Source: Edolisoma coerulescens (Eukaryota; Chordata; Aves; Passeriformes; Campephagidae). From it: a DNA stretch of 64,000 nt. The position numbers were made by a program, and so were the translations under genes. The stretch lies in assembly GCA_013397115.1 (NCBI GenBank), contig VWZW01007296.1, positions 479,003 to 543,002 of the forward strand, written 5' to 3'. Below are positions 26,801 to 38,800 of this stretch, piece after piece (the first letter of the stretch is position 1; the number at the start of each line of letters is the position of its first letter). The notes beneath the pieces are model-generated. The model had not been told where the DNA came from, made no database searches, and saw nothing but the letters and a program-made list of their open reading frames with translations.

Positions 26801-29800
26801 TATTATCTGTAGTAATTTTCCTTCTTTCAAAACTAAAAATTTTGGGTTTATGACTCCTTCTTCTCCATTATCTTACTCGAGAGTCCCTTTTTATTTGTTT
26901 TTCCTCCAAAGATGACAAGGTAGTACCCATGTTATAATAAAAATATGTTTGTGTCAGAGTAAGTCAGTTCTATATCGATGCATTTTAAAAACTGTATAAT
27001 ATGCTAACCTAGAATATTTTTGCTTACTACAAAATTTTTTCCAAAGATTCAGTGTCTTGGCTTTTCTTTTAACTCTGTTTCCATGTAGGAATAAATTGAA
27101 TATAATTCTAAAAAGTGATGTTTTTATATGGTGATAAGAAGCATTACTTGGCTTTTAAGTCTTCTATGGTGTTTTCTTATCAAAATCCCCAAGAATGCAT
27201 GCCCTGTTTAGTCTCATTCATCACTCATCAGAGCCTTATTCGTCCCAGTCCAGGACAAAGAATTCACCATGACACGCACAGAAGCTCTTTAGCAGAGATT
27301 CCCCAAGCCATGCTGCAGAGAGATCTTTTTCTTCCAAGAGCTCAACAGAAACATTTGGGGCTTTGCTGATGTAAGCCCGACTTCCGCTATTTTTGGCTGA
27401 TGAGTCTTTGTTAGCTTCAGTGTTTTGGCTCCTCTCGAACATAAATGTAATTCATACAGGAAAATGTTCCCATAAGTCTTTGTAAGAATCTTTTAATTCT
27501 TGGCTGTAGTCATGTCTATATTTAACCAGTAGAGAGCAAGAGGTCTCGTGTCTCCTGTACTTCACAGTGGCTCCATGCAGAGAAATTCAAGGTACTTGGT
27601 AAGGCAGCTTCTTGTGCAGGGAGTGCACAGGGCACGGAAGAACATGTAAAACCCCCTTGTTTGCCAGTTACTCATCCAAGGAAAGATGTACGGGGGAGGG
27701 GGGTGCTTTTGTGGTGCTGTTTTCACTGGTGCTGCCAGAATTATTCAGAGGGACCCACAGGACCTGGTTTCTTGTGCATGACTTTGATGAGGTCTGGACG
27801 GAAGGTCCAGACTGGAGGCAGAGGTTGGGAGTCCTTTGATATCTGGTCACAGGCTCGTTATCACAGCACCAGATCACTGATTACTGGCAACTCACAAAAA
27901 AACTCTTTATACTGTGAGAAGCTGAGGTTAGCTTTTGATTTTGGGCTTGTTTTGGTGACCTAAGCTGGAAAACAAGTCGTGCCAAAGAGGTTGTTGGACT
28001 TCACTCTTGAGTGCAGTTTCCCACATTCAGAGGCTGTCGGGATACCTGTGCAGCAGTTCCGGGAGCAGGGCTGTGCTGCAGGAGGCAGGGCTGGGGCTCA
28101 GCTGGAGCTGGCACAGCTGGGTGCAGCTCCGGCTGTACTGGGGAGCTGCTGAATTGCAGTGGTGAAGCAGATCTGGTGTGTGGGCTCCTTGTAGAGGTTT
28201 TTGCCTATTTGTTGCTTTGGTTTTGGTTTTTTAAACCTCAGTCAGAATTTTCCAGAAACACAGAGGATACACAGTTTTCCACTCTTTTCCCACCTGTCAT
28301 TTCTCCTCTCTTCTGATTTTTCTTTTGATAGAAGCTGTTTAATGGGCAGTAGCCTCTTCTGTTAACAGACAAAATTGCCCTTAATCGATCTTCTGGTGTT
28401 GAAGGGGGGTTTTATATTTTTTTCCTGGCACATGATGTCAACAGATGTGAACCATATGGTGCCAGAGCTTTAGTATTGGCAGAAGAAGCTGAACTAACTA
28501 TTAGAAATATTTCCAAAATGGTTGTCAACACAGGGTCCAGGCTTGGTGTTTGCATTCCTTCCACAAGTCCAAGCAGTGCTTCAGAGCACTCTCACTTTTG
28601 AGCAGCTGCGGTTCTGTCCTTATAAAATAACTTAATTGATATATTTTTTAAAATACCTTGTTTTCTGCAAAGACACTTGATAATTATTTCAGCCTTCAGG
28701 TGATTTGTGGTGGGGCATCCTGATGCCAGCGTATGATTAAGTGGATGTGCTGTTAACTGAGCATGGGCTGGGACTGGGTCTCTCTGAGAATGAATCCATA
28801 CCTGCTTGGCTTGCAAGGGAAAATCTGAAGCTTGGAATTGATCTATTAGAGTTTTTAGATTAGTACCCTGTTGTTTTGGAAAGGCCTGTTCCTGAGGAGC
28901 TCGCAGAAATCGTAACTGATAGGCACCGAACCAGGCTCAGCAGAGAGGAAGAGGGGACGTCAGCGTTGCCTCTGAGGCACCTGCATTGTCCTTCTCTGGG
29001 GCTGCCCAGAACCTCCTGCTTTTTTTTTTTTTAATTGAAAACTTCCTAAATGGGAGACTTGCCATTGTTTCCTCCCAGACCCGGGGCCTTGATGATGAGC
29101 TGCTGAAGGCTGGCTCAGTCCTTGTTGCTCTCCATGGAGTATTTCTGTCCTTAGGAGGCATCGTGGTATTCATTACAAAAGCCTTGATGTATTTTAGCGT
29201 TTAGACTGTAATGACGTTTGTGACCAGAACGTAATGCAGACTTTTGTATTGCACTGTTGCAGGAATTTCTGGGATCTGGAGATCCCAAAGACACAAAGAT
29301 GCTGATAAAAAAACAAGCAGACTGGGCCAAGGATATCAATGAGCCAAAGGCAGCAGTGGAGATGTACCTCTCTGCTGGCGAGCACATGAAGGCCATCGAA
29401 ATCAGCGGGGACCATGGCTGGGTGGATATGTAGGTTTTTTGTCACCTCAGAGATAATATAGAATAAATGAGATAATATGTCTTGAATGAGATACTGTGAA
29501 TTCCACATAATTTTAAAATAAGACCATATATACTTGGTATCTGCCTTTATATCAGCTTGAGTATCTGAAACACATCTATGATTAAAAATGTTTTAAAAGT
29601 TGCATATGTTTAGAGGGTATGGCCATAAATATGTTACAAAAACAAATGCATTACAGCGATGAAGAGTATGCATGGGTTCATCTCCAATATGAGATTGTCT
29701 AAAATAGCTAGAATGCCTTCAGACTAATCATCACAGCAGTAATTGTACCTGGTAGTCCATTGCTGCTGTTCTCAGCTGTTTGGGATAATCATCTAGAGGG

Positions 29801-32800
29801 TAGAGAAGTCACCTGGAGCACAGAGTCTTTAGAAATTCTGTGGCTGCTCCTGTCGCTGGTCATTCCTCATCAATGTAGGTGGCACTTGGGGTCATTTGCT
29901 GAGCTGCCTTAAGGTCTTGGCCAGGCCCCTCAGGCTGCCCTTGCCTCTGCTTTGCTGTGTGGCACAGGGGGTGATGTTTATTCAGGAGTCTGTCACTCGG
30001 GTCGGGGCTGGGGAAGTGTGTCCTGTGCCACTGAGTCATGCAGGACGTGTTCCCTGCTGCCATCTGCACACTCTGCAGGGAGTCTGGGATACGGAGCTGA
30101 ATGTGTGAGTAGGGAGGGAAGGAAGGGGTTTGAGTTTGCAGAAGGGGAAATGCTCTTTGGAGCGTTTACTGAAACTGTTTAAACGGCGTTGCGTGGTAGT
30201 ACTGTTACAGTGTTTATTGAATGTTAACTGATTAAAGGTGAAGTTACGACAATAATTAAAAGGCAAAGCACCAAGGCAGAACCTGAAACATCTGGCTTCT
30301 TTCTGCTGAGTCTAGGTTAATCGAAATTGCTCGAAAACTGGATAAAGCTGAGCGTGAGCCTTTGGCCAAATGCGCCTTCTATTTTAAGCAACTTGATAAC
30401 CCTGGCTATGCTGCAGAAACCTACATGAAGGTTGGTGACCTGAAAGCATTGGTCCAGCTCCACGTGGAGACTCAGCGCTGGGAAGAAGTAAGTGTGCCCT
30501 TGGTTTCTGTTCCGAAAACCACTGCTTCTTGCTATCACTGGTTGCAACAAAAAAGGGAGGCAAATGTCTGGCTCCCCCAGCATCGCAGTGAGGGAGAGGC
30601 AGGCAGGGAGGGAGGGAGGCTTCTGCAGAAGGATTCAAAGTATCTCAGTTAATGGTGTATGCCAGCATGTGTTTGGTGGTGGTGTGGTTTTCTGGAAGTG
30701 AATCTAAACTGCATTTATAATGTTACTTCAATTTCTTTAGAAGATGCATTCAGTAAAAATACAAAAATTTTTTGTCTCTTGCTGGGAAATCTACTAAATC
30801 TACTGGATAATCACTTTCAAGTCTTCCTGTTTCAATAGTCAGTCTGTTATTACGCTAAGCTTCTTTTCTTTTGTTGTTGATTGCTTTTTATTTTAAAACA
30901 CATAAGTTTCATACTGGAGAAAATATGGATTACACTCTCTATTCTGTGTATGTTTTATTATGAATTTTCTTAGAGCTGAAGGATTGATCCCATGGAATAT
31001 TCTAAACCCTTGAACTGTTTAAACCATGCAATATTCTAAGAATGAATTTTTTATTTATGTCAGGCATTTGCTCTGAGTGAAAAGCATCCTGAATTCAAAG
31101 ATGAAGTCTATGTCCCTTATGCTCAGTGGCTGGCAGAGAATGATCAATTTGAAGAAGCCCAAAAAGGTGAGAATGTCACTGACAGATCGCTGCTCTCTGT
31201 ATTTACTCCATAGTTCTCCACTACAGAATATGCAGATGCTGCCCTGGTGAATTTCTTGTCAGTGGTATTCAAAACCAAATATAATCCATATTTTCATACT
31301 GGTTTTAAAGTAACTGGAAATCTCCTTATTTTATAGGAAAATGTGATGGATCTATCAAAAATGATGGCATCTAAATATAGGTTGAGATTTTCTATCTTGT
31401 ATATCTGAGTGTGGCATGTAAGAGGTATTTGGCCTATAATCCTAGGCTTAGAAGGACCCGGGCAGGGAACAGGCTGGGGCTGATCTGTCTCTCCACCAGA
31501 CAAGTTTGTGTCTTGGCACCAAGCCTTTGAGCACCTGGTTTAGGGCAGTGGGGTGCTTTGCCCTCTCTGGATGCAGGTTCTAGGCCCCCTTGGCTGCACA
31601 GGGCTCTGTGCTGCTGGGGCTCAGCAAGTGTAGGGGCCCAGAAGTGGGTGAGCTGCAGGTCCTCATGGGGCTGTTCTGCTCTCCTGGGAGGCCTGGTTCT
31701 CTGGGGCTGGCTTCACTCAGGGGGCAGCAGTGCTGTGGGGTCGGGTTTTTGGGGGTTGGTTCCCCCCCAGCCCCGTTCCTTTATGTGAAGACTGCATTGG
31801 CCAAATGCATGTTTGCCAGATGAGAATTGAGGGTGTTACTAGGTGCATCAGAAAAGGAGATGCTGTTAGTAAATGACAGAAGGGTGTAGTCTGTGCTGTA
31901 CTCCTCTAAAGTATTCAGCACTGTAAGAACGCTGCTCGGACGGTCTGGGCGGGGAAGAGACGGACGGGGACGAGAGATCTCCAGAGCCATGGCTGGTCTT
32001 GGAGCACGAGGTTTATTGCTCATGGCGTGGGTGAAAAACGGGGAGCTGCAGAGAGCTGCAAGTCACAGCTCTTGGCAGCCCCGGGAGAGAGCAAGAGAGC
32101 AAGGGAGTAAGCGTGCTGGAGGGCAAGCGTGCAAGAGAGCGAGCCCACCAGGCTCCTCAACTCTTGAATCTTTCCCTCCTGAATATTCTAATTTACACTA
32201 ACCAATCTTAGTACATGATGCAAATCTTACAGCGTTTACATACAGCCCCTAAGAATCCTTACATTACCATACTAGGTGACCTTTGATCATTGATAAGGGG
32301 AGAGGGGCACTGTTTAATCAAGAGGAAAAGATCTTTGGCTGGCCATGCTATGGTTTCCTAGTTGTTCAGTGACTAGGTCTTGGCATCTTAGACATCAAAT
32401 TGTGCTTTTAGTTCTACTTCACTTACAGGTTTCATATTCTCAAAATCCAAGCAGTCATATTTATAAGATTTTCCTGTTTCATCTTCCCCAACACAGCACA
32501 ATACTTTTAAAGTATTCATACGCACCAGAGCACTGACTTCAAACAATTTATTGTAGTTTTGAGTGAAGTTGTGATTTGCAGCGTTTGGAGATCACTGTTG
32601 TTCGTACAGAGATCTAATCATCACAGCATCTTCCCTCTTTTCTATTTACAAAAAACGCCAGCAACCAGTATTGTACATATTCCTTGAGCTCAAGAGTTGC
32701 TGAGACAGTGTAAAAGCTTCAGAATACCTGCAGATTCTTCTCATGTTCCATTAGTGTCACTGCTTTCAAGGAGGAAAATACCAGTGTATAATCCCTTTTA

Positions 32801-35800
32801 TCCTGCCCTGGACAGAGTATTGCAATGGGCTGAATAGACTGCTCTCAATTCAAAAACATGAATTTCCGTTAATTGATACAATCACACTGTAAACCCCTCT
32901 TTGTTTTGGGCTCTGTAGCGTTCCACAAGGCTGGCAGGCAGAGGGAGGCTGTGAGGGTGCTGGAGCAGCTCACGCACAACGCCGTGGTTGAAAGCCGATT
33001 TAATGACGCAGCCTATTATTACTGGATGCTCTCCATGCAGTGCTTAGACATAGCCCAAGGTGAGTCACCCAGAGGAAGCTGGTGTTTGTTACCTTATTGT
33101 GCACGTAGACAAACAGCTCCTGCATTGTGATAGCATTGCTGCAGCTGCTTCACTGCTGGGTGGTTTGGTTTGGGTTTTTAATGCTGTGCCTGTCTCAGGG
33201 TTGTGCTATTTTTGTAGTCCTCTGGTTTTCCCATGTGCTAATTTAAAATAAATAAACAAACCAGTGACATCAGCAGGCATAAGGCTCCTTCTGAAGTCTG
33301 GCTGGGATGAAAATCGTGCCTCCTGGGACCATGTATCCTCCTGCACCTTCCCACCACACCCATTGCCTGGAGGGTTAACGTGCTAGTAAATAAAAGATGT
33401 TGGAGAGAAGTTACCTCAAGTGTTCAAGTGTAGGTTAGAGAGGGTACAAATTATTTCCACCAACACGTAAAACTGATGGTTTGCTAGCTGTCGTCTTGTC
33501 TCCCAAGTGTATTTCACTGGGAGAGAGGTGTTAATAGTCAATAGGTGTAGTTTAGTGATAATGAATACAGAAGGCTGGGAATGCTGCCTTTTGCCTGGTG
33601 CTCTGAGTACCTTTGGTTTTAGTTCAGCTCATCTGTCACCCCTCACATTTGAGATGCCCGTTTTTCCAAACGGCTTAGTAGTGTATTTGGTATTTGTGAA
33701 AGTTTTCAAAGCTAATTTTATTTGTGAACTCTGGCATTCTGGAAGAGGTTTCCAGGGATGCACATCTGCTGCTTTCTACCTGTAGCTCACCTGTAGCCTC
33801 TGGCTGTGTCAAACCATTGCCTCAACTGTCCTGTGCTTTGCCGTGCTTGTTTCAGGCCAGAAGTTTGCTCAGAAGAATAGCAACTCTGTAAACATGTGAT
33901 TTGCATGGGTAGATGGGACATGCTTGACCTGGTACATAGCTCCTCTGGTGCTAAAATCATAACAGGTTGTTTTCTTCCAGCTGACTCTCATAGACTGCTC
34001 TTTGAGACTGACACCAGTGCCTTTGCCTCCCACAGAGAACGAAGGACAGCAGACTGAAATGTTGCAGAAGTTTCATCACTTCCAGCATTTGGCAGAAGTC
34101 TACCATGTCTATCACTTTATTCAAAGATACACTGTAAGATACTCACTTTAGAATTGTGTATTTATGCTTCCTGAGCTTTTTTTCTTAGGGAGTCCAGAAA
34201 TAGCTAGGACTTTTCAGGCAATCAAATATTGAATGTACATCAGTGGTACTGTATAGTAACTTTATTTGTTGAACTTTATATTATTTTATTATACAGTCTT
34301 CAGCTGTCCTGTACAAGAACTTGCTCAGCTCCTTACAGCTGCAGGTGGAGCAGGGCTGTGCTGATGCCTGACCTCCCTCACACCCATGGCCCTTTTTGCT
34401 GGTTGCCTTGGTTTGGTCCTGTGGTACCTGAGCTCTGCTCAGGGTCAGTTTTTCCCTTAGTCACTGGAAAACAGGGTTGAACAGAAGAAGGCACTTTAGT
34501 CTGGGGATTCCCTCAGGGTGCTACGTGTGTCAGTGACATGCAGCCACGAGTGAGGAGCTCTTACTAATTGCAGCAATTAGAGTCATGTTGCCATCACTGT
34601 TGGTGCAAATATCTGTTGTAAAACATTTGAGAACCCTTGCTCTGTGCCCTTGCCCAGAAGAAGACTCTGTGCTGTGGAGTCTTTGCTGTCAGACTATTTT
34701 AGATCTCACAGCGCTAGAGACCCTGCACTGTGGCTGTGCAGACTGCCTTCATGTCTAAATAACCTGTTAAAGGTTCTCTCTTAGCTACACTGATCTCTGT
34801 CTCTCCTTTCTGTGTGTATCAGGCATGAGCTTTGGTAATAAAGACGTGCAAAATCCCCTTGCTATGTTCTGTCAACACCTCTTTTCTCAACAGATGAAAG
34901 AAACACAGTACTAGAGATACCTCGTGTTGTGATGCTTACTGATGTAAGTTGTTGGTTTTCCAGCTTAGAAATGTGTGTCTGTTTTTCATACCACAGGAGG
35001 AGCCTTTCAGCTTCCACTTGCCTGAAACCCTCTTCAATATTTCCAGGTTTCTGCTTCACAGCTTAACAAAGGAGACTCCTTTGGGGATCTCAAAAGTGTA
35101 TCCTTCCAATACAGTACAAAATCTAGAAGTTATCATGTGATACATGAAAGGAATAACTGCTGTTGGTCCAAGGCAGGGACCTCCTGCAGGTAATCTTCAG
35201 TGTCAGCTGTTGGTTATCATTAAAGGGAACTGACTTTTGTCCCTCAGGAATAATCAGCATCTTCAAACTATTGTGTGCTGAGCTGCACTGGTTTGTTATT
35301 TGTTACAGTTTTGGAGAGCTGTGCAAACCAACTACTGCTGTGCCACCTTGGACACCTGCCCAGTCTGGTGTGTCACTTGTGTCAGAGGAGCAAGTTCTAG
35401 GACACCAGTCACTGCAAAAAGATGTTGGTTCTGAATCCTGACAGTAGTGTTTCAAGGAGACTGAACTGAGGCAGAGGCAGGGAAATCCAGGAGCTTTTGC
35501 TTCCCTTGAGGCTGGTGTGGCCATGTGGCCTGTCAGGCCAACACCTGCATGGCTTTGTTGGTGCCTGGTGACTCCCTGGGGAGGGCCTCCTGAAAGGGCT
35601 GTGTGAGCCCTGAGAAATGCACCCTTGGGTAGCAGACAGCCAGAAGGTCACCGCGTGCCATGGGGAGGCCTCGTCTTGGTCTCACTTCATTTCTGGCTTT
35701 GGATGGGATGTTAGCTTTCCTGTTCATAACTTCCTCACTTATAAATGTAGAATCTTTATCATAAAGTCTTTGATAACAGGCCTCATGGTCAGTAGGTGTA

Positions 35801-38800
35801 AACAGCAGTTACTGGTTCACTCTGGTGAAAGGGAAGGACAACGCTTGGTTGCCAACATGGGGCACACTATTTCCAACCACATCAGGTGTATTTACTCAGT
35901 GTCAGTGGGTTACTTATGCTGTGAAAAATGTTTGGGTTTTGGGTTTTTTATGGCTGGGGAAAAATGCATGCACCCCAGAATTACTGAAATACTGTAAATA
36001 GAGACAGAATATTTAACCATAGCAGCATTTATGTAGGGTCAGTTCCTTACCTTGCTAATAATTGCCCACAGGTGTTTTGATAGTCCTTTCACACGTGTTT
36101 GTAAATTAAGTCCTGTAAATAGATTTCTCTGGATAAAGCCTGTTTGAAGTCCCAGTGCTGGATATGCTTCATTGCACAACTTCCATGATTAGACAGAGTA
36201 TTGCATGTTTTCCTAAATGCTGTATGTATTTTTATTCCTTAATTAAATTATAGCAATACATTATTGGCCCTGGCAAAGCAGAGTAAAGCTCTTGGTGCAT
36301 ATAAATTGGCCCGTCATGCCTATGACAAGCTGCAGGGCCTGCAGATCCCAGAGAGGTTCCAGAAATCCATTGAGCTGGGCAGCCTGACAATCCGATCCAA
36401 GCCATTCCATGACAGTGAAGTAAGTTGTAATGTGTTTCATGTTAATCATTAATATGTGGCCTAATCCTAGAATACGAGTTCCTGTGTGCACAAAACAATC
36501 TGAAATATATTATGCATGGCCCTGTGATATAATTATATTTCTGCTGGAAACACAGTCCTTTTATTGTTATTCTTCAAGTCAGACTTCCTTCTGCTCCTGA
36601 GAGCAAATTAAAATCAGCTCTCTCTTTGTGGGCAGCTTCCATCCTCCCTCTCCTCTCTTGCAGTCACCTTCCTCACTGCCTATTAATTCTTCCAAGCCCT
36701 TTTCTCCCCAGTTCACATCCTATTGTTCCACAGTCTTTGTCTCTCTCTCCAGCTGGAGGTCACTTTCATTTGTCCCACTCCTAACACTCTTTCCCTCCTC
36801 CCTCCATCCCTTCAGTGACCTTCCTTCCGTAAATCTTATTTTAACACCTTTTCTTCTTTCACTGAAGTCTGGCTTTCTGCAGTGTTCTATAAGCCATGTC
36901 TCAGGGAGTACTCACTAAAAATAAATTGCATTGTACCAGTGAACATGCACCTGGCCTCCTGAAATAATAGAAACACACCCTTTAAGAACTGCCTAAAATA
37001 ACTCTGCTCTTGAAAAGAGATGAATTAATTGGAGAACCTAAATTTGACCAAATCTTAGAGCAAAAACTTTGCTTCAGCAAACTTCTCTTCAGCTTCTTTT
37101 GTCCCTGTGTATTTGATGCACAATTCTGCTTCTGTTACTGCGAAGGCAAGGTGAAAATCTAGTTGTTAAAGTGGTGAAGACAGCTTTTTTAATAGGAAAA
37201 CTTGCTGGTTTGTTAAAAAGGGAAAGCATTTTCAGATGTTGAAGGATCTGTTTTCACAGCAGTGCTTCTCCAGACTGGCGCTGGTGTTGTATCGGTGTTG
37301 TCAGCCGAAGGGGCCCGTGTTTAATTGAAAACAAAGAGCTGGGGATGTGCTGGTCTGTGATTACCATGCTCTCAATCTGTCTTTTCAGGAGCTCGTGCCC
37401 CTGTGTTACAGGTGCTCCACCAACAACCCTTTGCTGAATAACCTGGGGAACGTCTGCGTTAACTGCAGACAGCCTTTCGTCTTCTCGGCCTCCTCCTACG
37501 GTGCGTTGGGACGTCGGGTGTGCTCATGCTTTGCAAGTAGATAAATGTTAACAGAGTAGGTTAGTGCTGAATTTCTTCTCTCTGCAGTGTTGTTTGGCCA
37601 AACAAATGCTGCTGTTAAATTTGACTAAGTGAGGGTTGTTGGATCTCACTTCAGGGCAGCAGCAGCAGCACAGCATTGTTTTATTGCCAGGCACTGAAAT
37701 GCACTTAGTGTTCTGTGAAGGTGAACACAATCCTGTCAGAAGTTCAGGGGGTTTGGGTTGCTGTAATTTTTTTTTATTTAACTTGTTTCGTGAGAGAAGG
37801 TGGGCAGAACACCGCTGACGTGGAAGCCAGAGGCTGTTTGTTACCAAAGGAGCAGAGTATCTGCTGTGAGGCATTTCCTGAGTTCCTGCAGGTCAAACAC
37901 TTCCTGCCTTTCCCACTTTTTAGAGGTGCTGCATCTGGTTGAGTTCTATTTGGAAGATGGCATCACGGATGAAGAAGCTGTGGCTCTCATTGATCTTGAA
38001 GCTCCAAGAGTGAGTAAAAGAGAAAATAAGTGGCAAGAGATGATGAGTGACCGTATCCTTTTGATTAGAACTGGTTTCCAGTCCTTTTCATAGGGAAATA
38101 TTAAACAATTCTGAGTTTATTTTTTCCCCTTAGGTTTAAACCTTTCTTTTTGTCATGTGACTGATGTAAGCACAATTGCATCTTGTTTCTTCGTCATGTT
38201 AGTATAACAACCAAAGTATGGTTTAACTAAACCTAATATTGTCAAGAAGCTTTTCCATCAGGACAGTTTCTTTCTCATCCTGTGCAATGTTTATTTTTAG
38301 CCGTGGAGTGTCATGCTTCACCTATGCTGTGTGAACTGCTTTCTGACAAGGATGGGGGGAATCTGGAGTGTGTTGCTTCCAGTAACAGCTTCCTTTAGAG
38401 GCTGCCTTCTCTCAGCCAAGGGAGGTAGCACTTCACAACTGTTCCTGTTGAGATCTGGTTTGGAATGCTTTGGCATCCAGAGCTCCCAGTTGCTGGGGGG
38501 GTTATAGAATACGAGATGTAGAGTAATGCACAAGAACACACAAACTGACTAAAACTGCCCAAAAATGTAGTTTCAATAGATTGCTTCCTTTGCTCTGTCA
38601 TCTGTGCAAGGGTAAGAGCTGATGTCATGCCTGGCTGTGGTCAGTCTTGCTGTTCTACAGCAGCTGCAGGATAAACTTCCCCAGTCACTGGAAATCCCAG
38701 CAAGGCCTTCTTGGTGCTTTTTATAGAGACCTGGGCAGTGTCACAGTTTGAAATACTCTGAAGCAGCAAGGGCACTGGTCCTGCTGGGACTCTTTCATAG

